Source: Gammaproteobacteria bacterium (lineage in GTDB: Bacteria; Pseudomonadota; Gammaproteobacteria; DSM-19610). Taken from it: a DNA stretch of 16,619 nucleotides. The position numbers and the translations under genes are program-made. The DNA is taken from the NCBI GenBank assembly GCA_030618475.1, contig JAUXDG010000033.1, positions 1 through 16,619 on the forward strand. Reading direction: 5' to 3'. Shown piece after piece: positions 1 through 8,200 of the stretch (positions are counted from its first letter, which is position 1; every line of letters starts with the position of its first letter). The notes under the pieces are model-generated. The model was not told where the DNA came from. It saw only the letters and a list, made by a program, of their open reading frames with translations, and searched no databases.

Positions 1-54
1 GCCGGTAAACCCAGCAACAAGATTGTTTTAAATGGGCTTAGTGAATTCTTATAG
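1..54 (+). CDS. C-terminal tail of an upstream gene (partial)
   Basis: The first forward frame is open from base 1 to a TAG at 52-54 and gives 17 residues ending in GLSEFL. The other two forward frames hit stops within 30 bases. A terminator-like hairpin begins 14 bases after the stop, as expected for the end of a gene. The product cannot be recognised from so short a piece, and the frame could be open by chance. It is probably not part of the NRPS operon because a terminator separates them. Confidence 0.35.
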   Translation, partial: AGKPSNKIVLNGLSEFL

Positions 55-67
55 GACATGATTCTCT

Positions 68-87
68 GCCTGGGTAGGCGTTTTTTT
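68..87 (+). terminator. Weak intrinsic terminator of the upstream gene
   Basis: A GCCT arm (68-71), a GGGT loop and an AGGC arm (76-79) are followed by G and seven T residues (81-87). The stem is only four base pairs, so termination may be leaky. The position, 14 bases after the stop at 54, supports the call. Confidence 0.5.
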
Positions 88-99
88 CTCAGACTACAG

Positions 100-118
100 G
101 CAGTTGACGGTTAACTGC
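100..118. repeat. Inverted repeat in the operon leader (possible operator)
   Basis: GCAGTTGACGGTTAACTGC is a 19-base dyad with nine-base arms around a central G and one G-T mismatch between the arms. It covers a -35-like TTGACG. Its size and symmetry fit a dimeric repressor or activator site, but no known consensus is recognised. It could also be a small hairpin following the terminator. Confidence 0.35.
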
Positions 119-183
119 AAGTACGGCGCCCACAATTATTCGATCCAAATCCCTTGCCGTCGCGCCTAAACTACCGGAAAATA

Positions 184-198
184 GTGCATTGGATGCAC
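184..198. repeat. Perfect inverted repeat in the operon leader (possible operator)
   Basis: GTGCATTGGATGCAC has perfect six-base arms around TGG, about 130 bases upstream of the first operon gene. It could be a regulator binding site. No family consensus is recognised and the repeat is short enough to occur by chance. Confidence 0.3.
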
Positions 199-313
199 CA
201 GCGTTCGAGCCGTTCTATTTTGCCACATCGCTCGCTATGCATGAAACAATAAGAAACTGAATTTAATAGAATTTCCAGTTGCCCGGAGCAGAGCCCCCGG
301 TTTCCCGTTGGAT

Positions 314-319
314 GGAGAA
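314..319 (+). promoter_or_regulatory. Ribosome binding site that sets the MbtH start
   Basis: GGAGAA lies nine bases before the ATG at 329. This makes 329 a better start than the upstream in-frame TTG at 308, which has no purine-rich site before it. Confidence 0.6.
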
Positions 320-328
320 CTTGGACGA

Positions 329-538
329 ATGTCAGAAGCAGAACAACACCAGTCTACCCGGTTCAAGGTTGTAATGAATCACGAAGAACAGTACTCCATA
401 TGGCCGGCTGATCGTGACAACGCTCCCGGCTGGAGAGATGAAGGGACAGCCGGCACCCGATCGGAGTGCCTGCAGTATATCGACGAAGTGTGGACTGACA
501 TGCGTCCCCTCAGCCTGAGGCAGAAGATGACCGACTAG
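329..538 (+). CDS. MbtH-like protein, partner of NRPS adenylation domains
   Basis: MbtH-like proteins bind adenylation domains and help them fold and activate amino acids; they are not enzymes. Starting at the ATG at 329 the protein has 69 residues, the usual family size. The family pattern is clear: N17-x-E19-x-Q21-x-S23-x-W25-P26, then PGW (33-35), C47-L48-x-Y50-I51 and W55-T-D-M-R-P60. The three Trp residues that pack against the adenylation domain (25, 35, 55) are present. The usual PAGW is APGW here, a small variation. It is the first gene of the operon, 47 bases before the FkbH gene, so it most likely serves the Thr, Val and Ser adenylation domains downstream. The family call is very secure; which domains depend on it is inferred. 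Confidence 0.96.
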   Translation: MSEAEQHQSTRFKVVMNHEEQYSIWPADRDNAPGWRDEGTAGTRSECLQYIDEVWTDMRPLSLRQKMTD

Positions 539-585
539 CGTCAGACAGGAACCACCTTCAAAAGTCTGATATATCGGGATGTCGA

Positions 586-2262
586 ATGAATAGCCTGGCC
601 GCCAAAGATACCGTGATTCCAGAGCAGACCATAGCTATAGCAGCCACTTTCACGGCAGAGCTGCTGGAAGAGCCAGTCAGGTTCTGGCTGGATGAGCTTG
701 GCATCAGTGCGGAAATAAAATTTGCACCGTTCAGTCAGGTTTTTCAGGAACTCCTGGACCCCGCCAGCCTGTTTAACAGGAATACAGGCGGGATGAATGT
801 TGTGCTCATTCGACCTGAGGATTGGTATAACGTACAGCCAGAATCCATGCCAGGGACAGGTGTCGATCCCGTAGCATCACTGCAGGATAATGTAACTGAG
901 TTTATTTCTGCACTCCATGTTGCTTCGGAATACTCCAGCGTTCCATTACTCGTGTGCCTGTGTCATGACAATCCACAGCGACGGGCAAATATCGAGTTGA
1001 ATAAGCGGCTTGCAGGCATCATCGGTGGATTGATGTTGGGCATACAGGCTTTACCAGGGGTTAATATAGTAACAACGTCAGATCTTGAGTCCCTGTATCC
1101 CGTCCCCGCTTACTATGATGCGGAACAGGACAAACTGGCAAGTATCCCCTACACCAACCTCTATTACGTGTCACTGGCTACAGTCATCATGCGGCGCCTG
1201 TATTCCCTTGCCACACCCGATACGAAAGTCATCGTTCTGGACTGTGACAATACCCTGTGGAGAGGGGTCTGTGGTGAAGAGGGTCCGCATGGTGTGGATG
1301 TCGATTTTGCCGCGCGCATTCTTCAGGAGTTTATGGTTGCGCAGTATGATAATGGTGTTCTGCTATGCCTGTGCAGCAAGAATAACGAGCAGGACGTTAA
1401 AGATGTGTTCGATTTGCAGACGGATATGCCGCTTGGCCTGAAGCACTTCGTATCCACACGGATAAACTGGCAGTCGAAATCCGGGAACCTGTTATCGTTG
1501 TCCGAAGAACTCGGTCTGGGTCTGGACAGCTTCGCATTTATCGATGATGACCCGGTTGAATGTGATGAGGTTCGTACACGTTGCCCATCGGTAACTACGC
1601 TTCAATTGCCTCGTCAAAGACCCCGGATCCCCGAGTTTCTCAAGCACACATGGGTATTCGATCACTCTGGCACAACCCGGGAGGCCGGTAACAGAAGTAC
1701 CCTTTACCGGCATAATGCCATGAGAAAGTCGGTTGAAGCTGACTCGGCTTCACTGGAGGATTTTCTTGCCAGACTGGAGCTATCAGTTGGAATAGTTGAA
1801 ATGAAGGCAGAGAACATTCCCAGGGTCGCCGAACTCTTCAATCGAACCAACCAGTTTAATGCAACCACTGTGCGGTACTCGGAAAACGAGATTCGGTCGC
1901 TGTTCAGGAGCAAGGAAAAAACATTCCTTGTTACTACGGCAAAAGACCGTTTTGGGGATTATGGGCTTGTCGGCGTGACTGCGTACAGCATTCACAGGGA
2001 CCGGATGCACGTCGATTCCCTGTTGCTCAGTTGCCGCGCATTGGGCCGGCGCATAGAACATACACTTGTATCGCGCCTGCTCGAAATAGCTGACGCGTCA
2101 GGATGCTCTACACTCGGTATCCACTACCGTGAGACTGAGCGAAATCACCTGGTGCGCGATTTCCTGGAAGGAATCGGGGCCGAATGTCCGAGCAATGTTC
2201 CGGAGAATCAGGAGTACTCTCTTCCCGTTCGTGCCTGCACAGAAAACGTAACAGAGCAGTAA
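586..2262 (+). CDS. FkbH-like HAD-IIIC glyceryl transferase/phosphatase for starter loading
   Basis: FkbH-type enzymes take glycerate from 1,3-bisphosphoglycerate, remove phosphate and place a glyceryl group on the phosphopantetheine of a carrier protein. This 558-residue protein has an N-terminal region of about 200 residues, a HAD core (about 212-360) and a C-terminal GNAT-like region (about 395-540), as in long FkbH proteins. HAD motifs visible: D219-C-D221-N-T-L-W (nucleophile and acid/base Asp), S264-K265, K298 in SKSGN, and D320-D-D322-P (metal site). All expected catalytic residues are present. The protein has no carrier domain of its own, but the next gene, 10 bases downstream, opens with one. 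No methoxymalonyl genes (FkbG, FkbI, FkbK types) are nearby, so a simple glyceryl starter is the best inference. The ATG at 586 has only a weak GGG upstream. Another C3 acyl unit cannot be excluded. Confidence 0.9.
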   Translation: MNSLAAKDTVIPEQTIAIAATFTAELLEEPVRFWLDELGISAEIKFAPFSQVFQELLDPASLFNRNTGGMNVVLIRPEDWYNVQPESMPGTGVDPVASLQDNVTEFISALHVASEYSSVPLLVCLCHDNPQRRANIELNKRLAGIIGGLMLGIQALPGVNIVTTSDLESLYPVPAYYDAEQDKLASIPYTNLYYVSLATVIMRRLYSLATPDTKVIVLDCDNTLWRGVCGEEGPHGVDVDFAARILQEFMVAQYDNGVLLCLCSKNNEQDVKDVFDLQTDMPLGLKHFVSTRINWQSKSGNLLSLSEELGLGLDSFAFIDDDPVECDEVRTRCPSVTTLQLPRQRPRIPEFLKHTWVFDHSGTTREAGNRSTLYRHNAMRKSVEADSASLEDFLARLELSVGIVEMKAENIPRVAELFNRTNQFNATTVRYSENEIRSLFRSKEKTFLVTTAKDRFGDYGLVGVTAYSIHRDRMHVDSLLLSCRALGRRIEHTLVSRLLEIADASGCSTLGIHYRETERNHLVRDFLEGIGAECPSNVPENQEYSLPVRACTENVTEQ

Positions 2263-2272
2263 GCAGATCATT

Positions 2273-5200
2273 ATGCAACACGATGGTGCACTCATCAGCC
2301 GTATAGCTCTCGCGCTGAACAGCCCGGAACAGATTCAGCAGGCAATGCATGATCGGCGCGATAACCGGGAATACCGGGGCAGTGCGACCCGGTTTGTCGG
2401 CCCCGACAACGACACCGAGGAATGGCTGACCGGGCTCTGGTGCCGGGTGTTGCGTCTGGGTCGCATCAGTGTGCTCGATAATTTTTTCGAGCTGGGCGGG
2501 AATTCCCTGCAGGCTACCCAGATCATTGCGCAGATCAGGCAGCGTTTTCGCGTTGATTTTTCGCTCAACGTTATTTTTGTGCACGCAACTATCAGGGAGC
2601 TGGCTCGCGCCATAGCGGAATGTCCCGCTGACCCGGGTCATACGCTACCCGACAAAATAGCGGCATCGGAAACCCGCCAGGATGAGCTCTCCTACGCCCA
2701 GCAGCGACTGTTTTTTTTGCACCGCTGGGAGTCCGAAGCAGCAACCTACAACATCCCGGTGGCATTCAGGCTGCACGGGGCAGTCGACCTGTCATTGATT
2801 GAACAATGTGTCAGTGAAATCGCAGGCCGGCATGCGACATTGCGGGCAACATTTACGGTAACCGGCAATACCGCCCGATCGGTTTTAAGCCCTGATGCCG
2901 GTCCCTCGTTCTCCCTAGCAAACCCCGGCAGCACGACAGGTGACGGGGTCGAACCGCAATGGGTGGCGATAGTAAGCCGTGAGGCAAGACGAAGCTTTGA
3001 CCTCGAGAAGGGGCCGCTGCTTCGGGTGATGGCCATTCGGACAGGTGAACAGGAAGTTATCCTGTTGTTTAACATGCACCATATCATCGCGGACGGATGG
3101 TCTCTGGGTGTTTTGTTCCACGAACTGTCTACAATGTACGATGCCAGGATAACCGGGAGAGCGGTTTTACTCCCTGAGCTGACAGTCAGTTTTTCCGATT
3201 ATGCTCACTGGCAAAGACAGTGGCTGGGCGGGGGTGCATGTACAGCGCAGCTGAATTACTGGAAATCCGCGCTGTCCGGCGAGCTTCCTTTACTCGCCCT
3301 GCCAACAGATCGTCCACGCCCGGTCAGTCGGGCGTCGAATGGCGCCGTATGCAGGTTCCGGATCGATGCCGGGCTGCGCGATCATCTTGAGGCATTGTGC
3401 CGCGAAAAAGACGTCACGCTGTATATGTGCCTGTTAGCTGCATTCTATGTGCTGCTGCACCGGTACAGCCATCAGGATGACATCATCGTCGGAACGCCCA
3501 TTGCCAATAGAAACCATCCGGGCACCGAGGGGCTGATCGGTTTTTTTGTTAATACGCTTGCCTTGCGTGCTGATCTTTCCGGAAACCCGACCTTTGATGA
3601 ATTGCTTGTTCGGGTGAAGTCGGTCGCACTCGATGCCTACGAAAACCAGGACATACCCTTTGAGCAGGTTATTGCGGAGTTGAATCTTGAGCGTGACCTC
3701 AGCCGTACGCCCGTGTTCCAGGTTATGTTTGTATTTCAGAATGCACAGCGAGATACCCTGAAACTTGCGGGAACTACAGTAAGACCGATCGATGTTCATA
3801 CTGCAACTGCAAAATTCGACCTGACGCTCGAAGTTACCCAGACGGAACGCGGACTCAGTCTGGTGTGGGAATACGATACGGACCTGTTCGATTCTTCCAC
3901 CATCGAGAACATGCAAAAGAGTTTTCACGCCTTGCTTGATGGGTTGCGGCAACAGCACACCTTACCCGTATCCAGACTGTCGATTCTCGACGCAGCCGGG
4001 CAACTGGCGCTAGTTAAGGATGCAGTCCTGGAGCCGGTGGCAAGTGCAGACTTGCGTACCCTGGTTGACTTGTTCGAGGAACAGGTCGGGAAATGGGCGA
4101 GCAAGGTGGCAGTCGTATTCGGTCCGGAAGAGCTTACCTACGCAGCACTGAATCGCAGGGCAAATCAGTTGGCCCGCTACCTGCTTGACTTAGGCGTTCA
4201 GCCAAACAGTCTCGTAGGGCTTTGCCTGGAACGTTCGACCGATCTGGTTGTTGGTATTCTGGGTATTCTCAAGACAGGCGCAGCCTATGTCCCTCTCGAC
4301 CCGGCCTATCCGCAGGATCGCATTTTGTTCATGCTGGGTGATGCACAGGTAAATACTGTCGTGACACAGTCCGGCTTCGCCGGACTCGTGCGGGGAAACA
4401 GGCAACTGGTGTTGCTCGATAGTGACAGGGGGGTTATAGAAAAATGCAATGATAACAACCGCGACATTGCGTTCAGCCAGGAACAGCTCGCTTACATTAT
4501 CTACACATCCGGATCGACCGGGCAGCCCAAGGGCGTCGCTATTCCGCACCGAAATGTTACCCGTCTGTTTGCCTCGACCGCGGCCTGGTTTGGGTTCAAC
4601 AAACAGGATACATGGACCCTGTTTCATTCATACGCATTCGACTTCACGGTTTGGGAACTCTGGGGAGCCTTGCTGCATGGCGGGAAGCTGGTGGTCGTAC
4701 CTTTTGAGGTTACTCGCACCCCGGAAGCATTCCGCCGGCTGCTGATTGATAAATGCGTGACAGTGCTTAACCAGACGCCGACTGCTTTCAGCCAACTGGT
4801 CCGGGCTGACGCTGCTGTGGGGACTGATTCCGAAAAGCTGTCGCTACGCTATGTGATATTCGGCGGAGAAGCACTGGATATCAAGTCCTTGCGGCCCTGG
4901 TTCGAGCGCCACGGCGATGTAAGTCCGCAACTGATAAACATGTACGGAATTACCGAGACCACTGTGCATGTTACCTGGCGCCCGTTGTCCATGCGGGATT
5001 TGCACGGTGCTGCAAACAGCGCCATTGGTATCCCTATCCCCGATCTGCAGTGTCTTGTGCTGGATAGCAACGGCCAACTGCTGCCAACGGGCGTGGCCGG
5101 TGAATTACACGTTGGAGGTGCCGGACTGGCGCGTGGTTATCTGAACCGCCCGGCGCTCACCGCCCAACGCTTCATACCGAACCCCTATACATCCCGACCC

Positions 5201-8200
5201 GGCCAGCGCCTCTACCGTACCGGCGACCTGGTGCGAAAACTTCGGGACGGGGGGCTGGACTATCTTGGTCGTATCGACCACCAGGTACAGTTGCGCGGGT
5301 TTCGTATCGAACTCGGCGAAATAGAGTCTACGCTTCATAGTCAACCGCATGTGCAGGAAGTGGCTGTGTTGATAAAGCAGGATGCGGGCGGGTCAAAGCA
5401 ACTGGTAGCCTATCTTGTCGCAGAGCAGTCATTATCGACCACCGAACTGCGCGAGGCGCTGCAGAAAAAACTGCCTGGCTATATGATTCCGTCCGCATTC
5501 GTTTTTCTGGACCGCTTTCCACTCACGCCGAATGGCAAACTCGACAGGGCCGGTTTGCCTTTGCCTGCGCAGTCCCGTCCGGAACTTGCGCATGATTATG
5601 TCGCCCCACGCACGCCATCTGAAAAAGCCCTGGTGGAAATATGGCAGGAAGTGCTTCAGGTTGACCGGATCGGCATCCACGACAGTTTTTTTGCATTGGG
5701 TGGTGATTCAATAAAAAGTATCCCGACGCTGGCCGGTATGCGGGAACGCGGACTGGGATTAACCCTGCTGCAATTGTTCCAGGAAGAGACTATCGAGCGG
5801 CTGGCCGGAATCGCCGATCAGGGCGACTCGCCTCCTGATCAGTTAGACCTGAACCCGTCTGTCGAGTTGATAACGCAGGAAGACCGGGAACGGCTACCGG
5901 ACGACGTCGAAGATGCCTATCCTCTTTCCATGTTGCAGGCAGGCATGCTGTTCCATATGGAGCATTCGCCGGATTCCGGTATTTATCACAATGTCACCAG
6001 CAGCACGCTGCAGACCGACTTTGACCTTGAAGCGTTCCAGGAATCAGTGCGCCGGGTGGTTGCTCGTCACGATATCTTCCGGACCTCGTTTGATCTGACC
6101 GGCTACAGTGTTCCCCTGCAGCTGGTGCACAGGTCCGCTGTGGCGCAGGTCGATTATCAGGATATCCGTCATTTGCCCGAAGCGGAGCAGGAAGCACTGA
6201 TTGATCACTGGCTGAAAGAGGAGAAGAGCCGGACTTTCGATATCGGCAAGGCACCGCTGCTGCGCTTCTGTGTCCACCAGCGATCCGGGCGACTGATTCA
6301 GTTTACTATCACCGAATGCCATGTCCTGCTGGATGGCTGGAGCGAGAACTCGACACTGAGCGAACTATGGGACTTGCATTTTTCCCTGATGGTGGGTGAA
6401 GAGGTGCCAGTCCAGGCGCCACCGAAGGGAACCTATCGGGATTTTGTTGCTCTCGAACAGCAGATTATCAAGCGGGAATCGCACAGGGTGTTCTGGCAGA
6501 AACAACTGGCGGACTCCGAACCTGCTGCACTCCCGCGCTGGCCGGATCGTTATCGCAGTAAACATCCCACACCCGTTTGCTCACGTCCATTACGGTTGCC
6601 GGAGCAGCTTTTCAGTGGTCTGAAACAACTTGCCGTTGAGCTTGATCTACCGCTGAAGAATGTATTGCTGGCGGCGCATCTCAAGGTGATTGCCGGGCTG
6701 ACGGGGAGCCGGGTCATTTCCAGCGGCCTGGTATCTCACGGACGCCCGGACATCGAGGGAGGGGAGGACATTCGCGGTTTGTTCCTCAACACCCTGCCGT
6801 TGCACATGACCCTCGACGGAGGCAGCTGGAAGTCCCTGATTCGGGACGTGTATGAGAAGGAGCACGAGTTGTTTCCCTATCGTCAATATCCGATGGCACA
6901 AATCAAAAGAGACAGCGGCCAGGACTACCTTTTTGAAACAGCCTTCGGTTATGTGCACTTCCACGTTATGGAGCATCTCTACAGATCCGGCAGATTACGC
7001 CGGGCAGGCGAGGTCAGGCGCTGGACGCCCACTGATTTCCCGCTGATGACCGTTTTCCTGCACGATCCATACACGGACGAGCTGGGGATAACACTTGACT
7101 ATGACAAGGCCGTATTAACCCCGCAACAGATCGAGTCCATCGGACAGTATTACTTGCGTGTGCTGGGTCGCATGGTGGATCAACCGGATGCCCGGTATGA
7201 CACATTTTGCCTGTTGCCAGAGGATGAAAAACATCAGCTGATTACTGTGCGGAATATGACGTCGCATCCCTACCCGCACTTGGCGACGGTGCACGAGCTG
7301 TTTGACCGGCAGGCCGGCCTCACGCCGGACAGTATCGCGCTCGTCGGAACAGACGCGGAACTGACCTATGAAGAACTGCGACTGTACAGCAATCAACTCG
7401 CCAACTACCTTGTACAGGCAGGCATAAAACCCGGTGACCGGGTCGGTGTATGCATGCAGCGGTCTATCCGTTGTGCGGCATCAATACTGGCCATACTTAA
7501 AGCGGGTGGCAGCTATGTGCCTCTGGATCCGGATTACCCACGCGAACGCCTTGCTTTCATGATAAGCGATAGCCGGGTAACCTTTATACTGTCCGGGCAG
7601 GCATGGGAAGACAGACTCCCGGAGGACACCACACATCCTGTCTGTCTTGACCGTCTTGCCGGCGAAATCGCCCGCTGTGCCTGTGAATGCCCGGCGATCG
7701 ACATGGACTCCAGCTATCCAGCCTATGTTATGTACACGTCCGGATCTACCGGGATACCCAAAGGGATAGAGGTGCCGCATAAAGCGATTGCACGGTTGGT
7801 GATTGAACCCAATTACGTGAGACTGGGCGGGGAAGAGACCATCCTTATGCTGGCCCCCATTTCGTTCGATGCGTCAACATTCGAGATCTGGGGCAGCCTG
7901 TTGACGGGAGCCCGCCTCGCAGTTGTGCAGCAACCACTTCCAACACTGGAGGAGATTGGCCAGGCGGTTCGCCGCCACCAAGTTACTACCATGTGGCTCA
8001 CGGCGGGGCTGTTTAACCAGATGGTCGAAGAGAATCCGGATGTCCTCGCGCCGCTCAAGCAGCTGCTTTCCGGGGGCGACGTGCTCTCGATTTCCCATGT
8101 AAGAAAGGCCCTGGAGAAGTTGCCGGCGTGCACGCTGATTAACGGCTACGGTCCTACCGAGGGAACAACATTTACCTGTTGTCATACCGTTATGGCTGAA

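Larger units (their letters stand above)
88..328. other. Untranslated leader upstream of the NRPS operon
   Basis: This stretch of about 240 bases has no convincing gene and must carry the promoter of the 13.7-kb operon if none lies further upstream. It contains two inverted repeats, annotated separately, and an AT-rich patch with the direct repeat GAATTT at 259-264 and 269-274, ten bases apart. TAGAAT (267-272) resembles a -10 box, but I see no good -35 box at the right distance. TTGACG (104-109), inside the first repeat, resembles a -35 box but has no partner. No sigma-70 promoter can be called with confidence. Confidence 0.4.

Noticed and set aside
308..328. Upstream TTG start giving a 76-residue MbtH-like protein
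   Set aside because: No ribosome binding site precedes it, and the ATG at 329 has GGAGAA at good spacing and gives the usual family length.
586..2262. FkbH enzyme as part of a methoxymalonyl extender pathway
   Set aside because: None of the partner dehydrogenases, O-methyltransferase or polyketide synthase modules is present.
2108..2641. Open frame of 177 codons on the minus strand
   Set aside because: It lies antisense to the end of the FkbH gene and the start of NRPS 1, both with conserved motifs, and shows no recognisable domain.
3434..3958. Open frame of 174 codons on the minus strand inside NRPS 1
   Set aside because: Antisense to the condensation domain of module 1; composition and content look like a shadow of the coding strand.
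5819..7230. An epimerase or dual epimerisation/condensation domain in module 2
   Set aside because: The region reads as one condensation domain; the extra N-terminal His motif of dual domains and a separate epimerase are both absent.
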